DNA of 64,000 nt from Pachypanchax playfairii (Eukaryota > Chordata > Actinopteri > Cyprinodontiformes > Aplocheilidae): NCBI GenBank assembly GCA_006937955.1, contig SSNP01000041.1, positions 3,114,897 to 3,178,896 on the forward strand, written 5' to 3'. The notes beneath the pieces are model-generated. The model was not told the origin of the DNA. It ran no database searches and saw only the letters and a list, made by a program, of their open reading frames with translations. Positions 1 through 11,600 of this stretch are shown in pieces (position 1 is the stretch's first letter; each line of letters begins with the position of its first letter). The position numbers and the translations under genes are program-made.

Positions 1-26
1 AAGAGTTTCCTCATTGTATAAAAAAA

Positions 27-1420
27 GTGTAATTATTGCAATGATCCACAAGGGGGAGACACTGTAAATCAACGATTGAGTGGCACCAGATGCGTTTCAC
101 TTAGGAACCACTAAATTATAATAAGAGTTTCCCCACTGCAAAGGGTCACGTTAAAAATTTATTGACACAGGCATTTGAGTTTATTAAAATTCTTGGCCTT
201 TGTTGTGTTTACAAAAAGTTTTTAGCAAAAGCATCAATCAGATTGTTTTTCATAATAATGTTTAATTATTTAAATGAACCACAAGAGGGAGGAATTGTAT
301 GCCTACATTTAAAATCTATGTAGCATTGCAATTACTCATGATGGCCACAGGGCGGCACCTGGTCAGTTTCACCAAAGGATGAGTAGATGATAAGAAGAGT
401 TTTGATCACATAGGATCAGGTTTTATGTCCACTAATTCTGGCATCTCAATTTCATAAAAATTCTTGGCACATGGGAAAAATGGAATAAGAACAGTACTTT
501 CTGAAAAACTGCACTGCAAAATTGGATCATTCATCTTAAAATACATATTTTGCAGGATAAAGTATTTCAAAAGTAGAAAACAGTAAAGTAAAAACTGAGA
601 TGTAATTATTGCAATGAGCCACAAGGGGAGACACTGTACGTCTATATTTAAAATTTATGTTGCATTGCTATACTCAGATTGTCCACAAGGCGGCGCCAGA
701 CCAACTTGACTTGATAAGAAGAGTTGCATAGGTCACATTTCACATCTATTTATTCAAACATCTCTGTTTCCTAAATATTTCATGGAATAAAAGAATGTTA
801 GAATGCATTTTATGAGCTAAAACTTATTTTTTCTAAAAATAAATAAAAAGGCTCTGCATTTACAATGAATTTATTAAAAAAAAAAACATTTTTAATAGTT
901 GTATAATAATAATTGCAATAATGAGCCACAAGGGGGAGACACTGCACACCTACGTTCAAAATCTATTAGGTGTTGCAATTACTTAGATTGTTCACAAGGT
1001 GGCGCCAGACCAACTTGACTAGATGATAAGAAGAGTTGCATAGGTCACATTTTACATCTATTTATTCAAGCATCTCTGTTTCCTAAATATTTCATGAAAT
1101 AAAATAATGTTATAATGCATTTAATGAGATAAAATGTACTTTTGGATTTATTTTAAAAAAACCATCCATCTGTAATAGTTGTGTAATTATTGCAATAATG
1201 AGCCACAAGGGGGAGACACTGCACACCTACGTTCAAAATCTATTCACTGTTGCAATTACTTGTCCACAAGGCGGCGCCAGACTAGTTTGACAAAGGGAGA
1301 ACTAGATGATGAGAAGCATAGGTCACATTTTACATCTATTTATTCAAACATCTCTATTTCTTATACTACTAGTACTGTAGGTTCATATACAGAGTGAGAC
1401 AGAGAAATTGTGTATTTTAT
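27..1420 (+). repeat. array of five diverged 230-340 bp units
   Basis: The block 'attgcaatgagccacaaggg' then 'ggagacactg' recurs at about 46, 279, 619, 926 and 1203, each followed by a T-rich stretch and, in most units, a second block 'tccacaaggcggcgccaga'. Spacing is 233, 340, 307 and 277 bp. All copies point the same way. Unit boundaries are approximate. Confidence 0.85.
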
Positions 1421-1556
1421 TTTTGTTTGATGAGCAGTGGGATGTTGATGGGATGTTGATTTAATAGCAAGGACTTTTATTCATACTAAACAATGTCCAA
1501 GTTAAACATCTGCTGTGTAGTTTGATATAATTTTTGCCACAAGGTGGCAGCAGAGG
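46..1556 (+). promoter_or_regulatory. cluster of CTCF-like motifs, same orientation
   Basis: CCACAAGGGGGAGAC or close variants at 46, 279, 619, 926 and 1203; CCACAAGGCGGCGCC at 683 and 1263; TCACAAGGTGGCGCC at 992; a gapped copy at 345; and CCACAAGGTGGCAGCAGAGG at 1537. The vertebrate CTCF core is CCASYAGRKGGCRS; the 683, 992, 1263 and 1537 copies come within one or two mismatches. Binding is inference. Confidence 0.5.
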
Positions 1557-1560
1557 ACAA

Positions 1561-2584
1561 GATTCCATACGCAACTGTTACAGAAACATGACCATGTTAC
1601 ACCTGTAACACTGGCAGTCAAAGGCTAGATCTCAAACTGTGTTGGGACCTTTAAGGGAGCTGTTCAGAAAAACACACATTAAATATAGCACAGTTCCACC
1701 ATAAGGACAGAGAGACAGACAGGCTCATACAGACAAGGTGGTTTTACGAAGGTAATAAATCATAAAACGGAGTTTGTTTTCACAAACTGCTTCAGAACAT
1801 TAGCATAAAGTTGTTTTCACATGACAGAACATGTGTTTTTAAGCATTAGAGGCTCTTTTCACCTGATAAAAAAATAATAACATACTTTTCTAGTATGACT
1901 CTGCACATCTTTGCTACAGGGTGAGTGCTGCTGTGGACAAATGCTGGATTTCAGTCACAGATAAACTGAAATATTTAAGAGTCACTAAGCTTTCCTCATG
2001 AAATGAGATGGAGTCAGCTGGGATAAAAACACACAGGAGACAGGAAACAGAATGGAACATACTGACATACAGATCTGGCCGTGAACAGATTTCCCTTCAA
2101 TTTTAAATGTTATTTCTAGATTTGGAAGCACCAAACCATAAACATCTATATAATGTTGAAACTTGACCTGTGTGTGAATCAACAAAAAGTAATTTACAAA
2201 TAAATTAAAGGATTTTTCAAGTTGTAGTTTGATGAGAAAATGACAGAATTTAAAAAAGCATCTAAATGGTTAAAAAATACAGTAATATAATAATTACTTG
2301 GTAAAGATTTGAGGTTAGTAAACACACTCCACTCATTGTGCTGACCTCCCCCAAGCTGAGTGCTGAACAGATCATTAAAACATTGATTGTGTTAATGAGG
2401 TCAGACTCTGTTCTGCAGTACTGGAATCAATCATTAATCTCTAAATGTCAAATGTCAGTTTCTGTCCCTTTCAGTCCAGATTTCTGTTGAGCTCTTCATC
2501 AGCAGGAGGAGGAGGAGACCTGCTGCAACACAAAAAGATGAGGAGTGGAAGAAGGCAGAGGCTCCATCTTTAAACTGACACAAA
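1561..2584. other. no feature seen
   Basis: AT-rich non-coding DNA beyond the itgb5 3' end. No convincing reading frame, RNA gene or repeat was recognised. Confidence 0.5.
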
Positions 2585-3065
2585 TTTGTTGTCAGTGGTT
2601 CTGATACATCCAGCCATCTTCTTCTGCTCATCTGTTGTCGGGTCGTGGAGGCAACGGGTTCAGGAGAGAAACCCAGATCTCCCTCATCTCAGCAGCTTTC
2701 TGGTGGATCCTGAGATGTTCCCATATATAATCCTAGGTCTGATCAGGATCTCCGTTCAGTGGGACATGCCCTGAAAACCTCCAGGAGGTCGTCTCCTAAT
2801 CAGATGCTCAAACCACCTCAGCTGACTCTGTTCGATGTGGAGGAGCAGCAGCTCTATTTCAAGCTCCCGCTGGATGATGGAGCTCCTCACCTGATCTCTA
2901 ATACTGACCCCGCCCACCCTACAGAAGCTCATTTCAGCTGCTTGTATCCAGAATCTTTTTTTTTTTTTCAGTCAGATCCAGATCACATGACCAGATGAGG
3001 GTAATTTCACCTTTTTCCAGTTGAAAATCCAGAATCACAATCTGATTATAACTTGTTGGTGTTTA
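2585..3065 (-). mobile_element. LINE 3' ORF remnant
   Basis: Minus-strand frames with stops and shifts read VRSSIIQRELEIELLLLHIE and QSQLRWFEHLIRR, the C-terminal part of a common teleost non-LTR retrotransposon ORF2 (family consensus ...LLLHIERSQLRWFGHL...). Interrupted by a poly-T run at 2957-2968 and frameshifts; a dead 5'-truncated copy. Confidence 0.75.
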
Positions 3066-5565
3066 CAGACACGTGCAAAGAAAGACCGTCATCTTCAAAG
3101 ATGCACAACTTTTAAACATATTCACACACTTCAAAGTGCAAAAGACTTTTAATATTCACAATATGTGAGAAACAAGCCGACGTGCCTTTGAATCGAAGCC
3201 ATTTATTGTTTGTGCAGAGTTACATCAACATGGAGTGTTGGAGTTCTGTAGTAAGCTGATGAAATGTGATCAGAAATGTACAGGAAGAATAAGGCAACTA
3301 AAAGTTTGTTCAGTGATTTTAGTCAAATTGGCACAAACAGCTGAAAACATAATCAGTTCATTCAGTACTGTGTGTACACACTATGTAATATTCACACACT
3401 CACACCCAAAGTCCATCACCCACACTAGTCAACATGCCAGCTCAAGCTCCGCCTCCTCCTCTTGGAAGAGGGACAGATTTATGACCCTGGACATAGTTTA
3501 AGTCCACTCCCACAGTGGTGAGGACTGACACACCAGGACAAACCAGTCACATACCGAGTCTGACTGACACGTGGGATGTTTTAGGAAGTTGTTTGAGTTT
3601 TACAAGCCAGATTTATTTTATTTTTTAGTCCCGTCAGTAAATTCAATAAAACAATGAAGATCGTAGCTGATCTGATTTATTCAATCACCCTCTAGAAATC
3701 TAATCAAAAGATCCAAACCTACTGAACACAGCGCTGATTCCACAAAACAGTGAGCAGGTCAACACTGCAAACAGGAGTCATTTTAATCCATATGAGGGAT
3801 AAACAAACAAACAAACAAACAAACAAACAAAACAACACTTGAGTGAGAGTTTTTGTCCCAAATTAGCAAATGTGACCTTCTTTATCACTGGGGTTTCTGA
3901 TCTCATGACTAAACACAGTCATTAATGGTGAGATTTGTTAAATTACCAAAAAACATCTAAAAGGATACGTTTTTTTTTTTTTTTTTTAAGTGGGATAAGT
4001 AAATTACCTGTCAGCAATCAATACTTGAATTTGTTCAGTCTGTATTGAAAAAATGTGAAAAGTAAATAACTGATGTTAAATAAAAATCCACATTTTAACA
4101 TCTTATTCAACTGTTGAGGAGTGTCGATGTTTTTTTTCCTGTGATCCTGGTTTGTAGAACTGATCTGGACTCTGAAGAAGGGAAATAAACTCATGGCTGT
4201 TTACTACAGGAAAGACACAGACTACCTGAAAAATACTTCAAAGAACAAAATATAACTTTAATTCCACACCGTCTACTTTTTAATCAGATGGTGTCTTTGA
4301 ATAAAACTGGTGTTTTTACATGATTTAAAGCAGCTCTGCAGCTTCTTTGTAGCTCCTTTATTTGTATATTTTTCAGAAATTCAGTTAAATCAGTGTGCAC
4401 CCTTTTAATCCATGTCCGCTTCTCAGTGACAGAGAAGAAGAACAAATATAATCAATATGTAATTAAACAGAGTAAATCATTATTCTGTGAGACTTCTGGT
4501 TTGAAAAACACAAAAGTCTAATTATTTTAAATAAAAATTGGTGAGTTGTCAGTTCTTTGAAGCTAGTAACAAGCTGGTGGTGGTGTGGGGGGCTGATGGG
4601 GCAGATGGAGCAAGTCTGCATATCACAAACCCTCAAAAAGTAACAAAAGGTGTAAAAGTAAACTGTTTGTACTGATTTTAACAGATATTTTGAAGAAGTA
4701 ATCAGATTAGCAGGTGCTGGTACATCAAAGTATCTACAGCATGTGATGGAGGAAGTGATGCTGTTAAACTTTCATCAGCATCTTTTTGACTCTGCAGAAC
4801 TTGTTAGATTTCATCTATTTATATATAAATATAATGTAAATATAAAAATATGTGGAATATTATGGGAATTATGCAAAAGGAAAACACCCACATGTTTGGG
4901 CTGAAACAGGGAGGTGAAATATGCTAACAGTTTGAATTTTTGTTGTTTTTTCTGAAACTAAAAATAATAAAGTAACAGAAGTGAAGTCCATTTAGAACCA
5001 GATTCTAGACAGGAAGTACGACTCTGCCTGTACCATTCAGACTGGTAGAAGAGGTCGGATCTGGAGCATTCAACATGCACACACACACACACACAATCAT
5101 ATTTGTATAAATCTTTGAACAATCTGATGATTTATATTCTGTGCAAAATAAAGAGAAGCCTGTTAGTAAATATTAGTAGTACCAAATGATTATTTCAGCT
5201 TTCCTCCAATATGTTTTTAATAATCTGAATGATCTGATCAGAGTCTCGTTGGGTGAAGAGTTCATATCGCAAAATTCAGCTTTTGTTTCTAAAAATATAC
5301 AAACATAATCGTACGTCTTGTTGTTTGTGGTTCCGCGTGATTTGATTCTTTAAACATTCTGATCGGGTCCTGATTCTCCGCTTCAGGGCGGTGAGTAAGC
5401 CCCGCCTCGGTCTGGATCTCCTCTGTAACTACCAAAAAGTAATCTGGTTCTTATTTTGCGTGCAGAGAACAGAAGGAGGAACATTTTCAGTCTGCCATCC
5501 ACCTCGGTGATGTCCCACAGGGGACTGTATGTCGGACCGGTCCTGCCGTGCCCCGTGCAGAGGGA
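3066..5565. other. itgb5 3' flank or 3' UTR
   Basis: AT-rich DNA with simple repeats: (AAAC)n at 3801-3836, poly-T at 3970-3987 and (CA)n at about 5077-5093. Contains candidate poly(A) signals for itgb5. No exon of another gene was recognised. Confidence 0.5.
4357..4362 (-). promoter_or_regulatory. AATAAA candidate poly(A) signal for itgb5
   Basis: Canonical hexamer on the minus strand 1.2 kb after the itgb5 stop. Other hexamers (for example 3612-3617) would give a 2-kb 3' UTR; the sequence alone cannot choose. Confidence 0.25.
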
Positions 5566-5655
5566 TCAGTGGACCCCGCCGTTGTAGGACTTCCCAAACA
5601 CATCTGTCTCCAAAAAATGTGTGGTGACGGGCTGCTTGTACAGCGGGTTGGAGGC
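5566..5655 (-). CDS. itgb5: itgb5 exon 16: distal cytoplasmic tail and stop
   Basis: Residues 766-794 then TGA at 5568-5566. ASNPLYKQPVTTHFLETD holds the membrane-proximal NPLY; the end is FGKSYNGGVH, the beta-5-type variant of the second tyrosine motif. The acceptor (CTTCTCAG) follows a 92-bp intron. Confidence 0.95.
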   Translation of the reverse strand, partial: ASNPLYKQPVTTHFLETDVFGKSYNGGVH

Positions 5656-8600
5656 CTGAGAAGATGGTAGACGAGGACGGAGTGTTAAACAGTTGAACAA
5701 GAAGACAGCTGACTGGTCGGGTTTGGAATTCGAGAATTCTTCCTTACCATTTCATAACGAGCACGTGAGCGGGCGCTCTGGAAGCGAGAAAACTCTCGCC
5801 GGTCATGGATGGTGATGACCAGTTTCCATACAGCAAGCAGAACCAGTCCAATCAGTAAGATACTGCCAACCACTGCCAGCAGAACCATGGGGGCATCTGG
5901 ACCCGCGCCACACTCTGCGTGTGGGAGGAGACAAAAAATAAACCAAATGTTACCGTCAGGAAAAAGGTTGAACATTTCATTCAGTCTAATTAGAATCCTG
6001 TTTGTTTTTAATGCTGACGTGTTGATAAAGAGACAAATCTTTATGGTGCGTTCACACCGGCCGCTTTGTCAACGTCAAGCAACGTTCATAACGCTTCAAG
6101 TTTGAAGCTTGAAAGTTGAAGCTCGTAACACCTGACGTTAAAAAGAGCGCGTAGGCGGGGCTTCCCTTGTTACTGGATGTTCTGAGCTATGGCGGATCAT
6201 ACAGAGAGAGTGGATTGGCTTTATTTACTCCGTTTGTGGATACACCCCATTCTTCAGATGTGTTCTGAGTTTGAGGAGTTAAACCATTTGCTCCAGGAGC
6301 TACATATAGATGAGGTTTGCTTCCAGCGCTACTGCCGTCTGTCCCGCGCCCTGTTTGAAGACTTCCTGCTTCATTCAGGTACGTCACAACGATGAGACGC
6401 TCTGATTGGTTGACATGCCGCTTCAGGAGCGTCAAGTTCAGCTAGCTGAACTTCTGCGTTGCTCGCGTTTCAAGCGTCAACGCTTGTAACGCTTGAAAAG
6501 TTGATGCTGCTAACGCTCACAAAGCGACGCAGAGACTTGCGTTCACACCGGCCCAACCGTCAACGTCAGAAGCGGCAAGTTTACATTTAATGTCTACGGT
6601 GGAGTCCGTCAGACAGACGTCAACGGCTCTACGTCGCTTTGTGAGCGTTATGAGCGGCAACTTTTCAAGCTTTTCGAGCGTTTCAGGCGTTGACGCTTGA
6701 AAGCTCAAAACGCAGAAAGTTCAGCTAGCTGAACTTTTGACGTTCATAACGCTCTTGAAGCAGCATGTCAACCAATCAGAGCGTCTCATAGTTGTGACGT
6801 ACCTGAATGAAGCAGGAAGTCTTCAAACAGGGCGCGGGACAGACGGCAGTAGCGCTGGAAGCAAACCTCATCTATATGTAGCTCCTGGAGCAAATGGTTT
6901 AACTCCTCAAACTCAGAACACATCTGAAGAATGGGGTGTATCCACAAACGGAGTAAATAAAGCCAAGCTGCTCTCTCTATATGATCTGCCATAGCTCCGA
7001 ACATCCGATAACAAAGGAAGCCCCGCCTTCGCGCTCTTTTTAACGGTCAAGCGTTACAAGCTTTAACGCCTATGCGCTATGACTGGCAGGCGTTATGAGC
7101 TTCAACTTTCAAACGTCAAACTTGGAGCGTTATCAGCGTTGCTTGACGTTGACAAAGTGGCCGGTGTGAACGCACCATTGTTTAGAGAGATTTTCTAATC
7201 TGGAAATCTGCACATGAAACCAAGTGTGTGTGTGAGAGACGCTCGTTGTTTGGACTCTTGCGTTTTGCTTATTATTGTTATATAATTCAAAAATTAGTCA
7301 GTTTCTGAGACGTCTGAATGATCTAATGAACCGTTTCATTTGTCTCTGAACTTTTAACCACGTGCACAATGATCCTACCAAATACAGTAGACACCTCCTT
7401 TTCCCAGAATTCCAACCAGTTTGTGTTTGGAATTTATTTGTACAACTTTACACTGAACTTCTGGAGTTTAACTTTTCTCATGCTGTTTCCATTTAACATA
7501 AACATTATTATCTGGTAATATCTTCAATAAAAATAAAAATAGAAGGAAGCAGGTGAATAAAGAAGTTGTTCATTAAAGAGTTAAACAACATGTTGTGTTG
7601 TTAAAATACAACCTGTCAGATTCATCTGAACAGAATGTGACAGCAGCAGCTCAGGTTGCACCATGTTGGGAGTGATGCTTAAATATTTACAATAATTTCT
7701 TTTAATTATATAAATACTATAGTTTCTATATGTTGAAATTCAGACTGCAAAGTGGCAGTCTGTTTGTATTTTGGCCTTGCAGAGAGAACGTCTAGGGTTC
7801 GAGTCCCAGCCGGGGCGATATGTGTGTTGTTTCCCAAAAAACACAAATAAAATATGTAACTGGTGACTGTAAATTGTTCAATATTGTAATCAAACTGAGT
7901 TTTAAGTATAAAGTACTACGTTTAGCAACGGTTTTATTTATCTTCTGTCAAAATTACAGCTCAAATATACAATTTCTAAAAAGATAGTCACATGACTTGT
8001 TCTATAAGAAGATATATGATGATAAATAAACTGAGTGGTTGAACATCATGAATTGACCCTGTCAGAGTGATGTTGGGTATAAATCTTTTTTGATGACTCA
8101 GTGGTCTGAAATCTTATAAGTAAATGAAAGTGACTGACCGGGGTCTTTAAGAGCTGTGAGAATGGACTGTCCACTGGAGTGCTCAGAGTAAGTGAACTTC
8201 ATGACGCAGTCATCATCCGTCTTGTACAGACAAAGAACAGCACCAGGCTCATCTGTGTCTGGGAGACAAAGACAGACAGACAGACAGATTTTTGGGAATC
8301 TTATTGATGAAATTAAAAAACAGACAGACCAAAATGAAGAGAACAAGAAAAACCTCCAAATCTGGCTGAAATTTAAAGCAAATACTTTCCTGAACAAAGA
8401 TCAACCAACAGTCTCGTCATTTTATGTAACCGTGTAAAAAATGTTGTTTAACAAAGAGAAACAAAAAAATATTTAGCTGTAGACTCAAATCATGACTCAG
8501 ATTGAGTTGCAGACATTGACCCTGTTTTTAGTCATTATGAAGGAGGTTCAGGCCAGGCTGCCCCGGACCCCCCCTCCCCTCAGGTCCTCCTCTTCTACCT

Positions 8601-11600
8601 CATCCAACAAGTATCTGGAATGTACATGTGGAGTTCATTAAAGCCATTCAGATGGCTGAAATAGCAGGAAAACGTCAGATCTGGGCCAGCGCCACGTTGG
8701 GTCACTGAGGAATGTTTTTAAATAACACCCAGAACCATCAGTCTCATCAGACGCCGCAAAGCCAGAAGACCACGTCAACAGTCACAGAATCGGGTTAATC
8801 AACACAGTGGTTCCATCAGAACTCGGGTTTCGTCTCAGAATCCCACACTGGAGACGTGCTGCAGGTGTGTGAAGAACTTCCTTATGAAATGATCCAACTC
8901 TGAGGTAAATGAGGGAGTGTTACAGGATCTGCTGCAGGACACCTGCCACATAATGACCTGCTGCACACGGACAGTAATCACAAGTCCCACAGCAGCAGCT
9001 GTGTCACCTGAACACTTAGACAGGTACACGTACGGACTCACTCACTTCATCAATCCTGAGAAATGTATTTACTACAGCAACAAACAGTAAAAACAACCAA
9101 TTTACAATAAAATACAAACAACATTCAGAATGTGACTCTCCAGAAATAATAAAAGAAAACTGCATTGATCACTTTGACAAACAAGTTCCGTTATCAAAAT
9201 TAAACAAAACAGCACAAAAAATGCAGAACGTATAAAAAGCAATAATTCTACTGTCAAAAACATGTAACAAGGTTATTTAAATAAACTCATTAATTTTGTT
9301 TTTAACTTTCTCAGTTTTTATTTTTATTTTTTTTCTGAAAATGTTTCATCTGAAAAAAAAGCTGGAATTCAGTTTTAATGTAGTAAATATTTCACTCTTG
9401 GTTAAAGCTGATCTGCTGAGCGATCAGCTGTTTCTGCTTCTGGAGAAAAGCTGAAACAAGATTTTCGGGGACCTTTTTTTTTGCTCTTGCATATAAACAA
9501 CCAGGCCTTGATTTATTTTTTAACATTATTCTAGCTGGTTGTTTTCCTTTTTATATTCTTACAGACTGTAACATCGAACATTTACAGATTCTCAGATGAA
9601 TAACTTCAAACTAGCAAAGAAAACAGAATTATCTTCACTTCCTGCGGTTCAGGGAGAAGCAGCTTAAATTACTCAAAGTAAATTTGTATATAAAACTTCA
9701 ACAGGTTTATTGAAATAGATGGTCTGAATCTTTGTTAGCACATTTCAAGGAGGGGTGACCTGGTCATACTTTCTTACATAAAATGATTTGCATCAATAAA
9801 ACCAAAGTCATTAACAGTCTGCTGCAGGGTGAGACGGAACCACAGGGAGTGAAGGGATGGAAGAAACCACGCTGATTCACCCACTGGTTTGTGAACTGAG
9901 GTCTGGAAACCTCATGTGGGTTAGGGTTAGGGCCTAAAATGACCATATCTGTGAGGAGATGGTGTTAGAGTAATACTTTAAAGGAGCAATAAGCGAAAAT
10001 TCATCATTTCCAGTTTGAAAGAATTCAAAATATGCAATGTGAAGCTCTAGATGTGTAATTCCATCTGGAACATAGCATGAGGTCACACACCATCTCTCTG
10101 TGTTGATATCGAGCCTCTTGTTTACAAAGGTGGTCTCCTTCCGCGTGCATGTTCGTGCATGTGAAACTCCGCCTCCAGCCGACACACATTGTTGAAGCGA
10201 AATGGCGGAAGGCGGAGCAAAGCGTTCACCTGAAGATGACCGGGAACACATTTCATCACCCAAGAAGCCACGGCCAATGACAAACAAACCGGGTAAAGCA
10301 AGGGACAAAACCAGGATAAACATTGGTCTTGCTTTTCCAAGATGGAGAGCACTGAGAGAACGAGAGAATTTACCATTTGACTCGGAGCTGGTTTTTCTTC
10401 TCCTGGACAGGTAAGGAACAATCATTATTTTAATCTAGTGTTACAGTAATGACTCGCTCTGGAAAGCCATAAAGTTGTCGACTTTGTCCTTTATACTGCT
10501 TGCATTCAGTTCTGCTCTTTTACCTTGTAGCTGTAGTGGCTAAATGTCTGTAGCGGACATTTTGCCGCTACGGACATTTAGCCGCCGTGTCATGAGAGAG
10601 GAAAAGTGGCGGCACGTCGTTGTGGCTTTCAGCCAAGCTGAATGGAGACTGTGGTTGTGTTGAATTATCCGAAACATTTTTTCACATCTGAACGTCAATC
10701 ATGACAGACTTTGTTTTGGTCTCGATCCTGTACTCAACAGCACACCTAGCGGTGAAAAATCGTTTGTTGCTCCTTTAAACATTAACTCACTCAGTGCCAC
10801 TTTCAGATTTCATATCCCCCTCAGTACCAGAGATATTTAGCATCTTTACTGATTTTTGAAAGCCCACAGAATATTTTCTCCCCTGACTATGTGAATTCTG
10901 AAACCTTCATCACAAAGATTAGTCTTTTCTTCTTTCAGCAGCAAAAATAAAAAAAATGTTTCTACTTCTTTCTGTTAATGCAAACGACCATCTAATTAGA
11001 AACTAAACTTCATATAAAGTAACATCTGACTACCAAGTCTTTAATAACCCTACTGTAGACACAAAGCGTCCATCACTTTTATACAATCTAGAAAAGGTTT
11101 GAAATGAATGTCATGACATATTTATCTGTGTGATGATTTTTTAAGTAGAAACCATGTTTCAGTGTTTCTATGAACTCTCGTCTCTTCACAGACAGACTCT
11201 CTCAGTAAATCCCACCTATTTGTTTAATATTAGATATATTAATGGTTCAAACCTGCAGGAGGACATGTTTGTGCAGGTGTGGCATTCTTTAACTGAACTG
11301 GGGGCTAAACACAAACTGTAATAATAATAATAAAACACATGGTTTTATTGTATTGTGTTAAAAATGTGATTATTTTAGCACAAAAACCTCAACAACAGTG
11401 ACATTTCTAATAACAGTTGAGAGGAAACGGGCGAGTTGTGCGACATGAAATATGAAACAGATGTAGAAATGTGTTTTCTGCCACTCATCTGGTCCGTGGG
11501 TGCATGTTCGTATGTGTTTACGCACTGAGGGACTCCACGGTGATTATTTCATCCTTGCACAGGCGTTGGCAGGTCTGGTTGTCGGCGAGTCTTCCAGAGT

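Noticed and set aside
27..1420. CRISPR array or satellite
   Set aside because: Units are 230-340 bp, diverged and irregular, in a vertebrate genome; repeat and spacer lengths do not fit a CRISPR array.
9916..9932. Telomere-like TTAGGG repeats
   Set aside because: Only two units (ggttagggttagggcc); chance occurrence.
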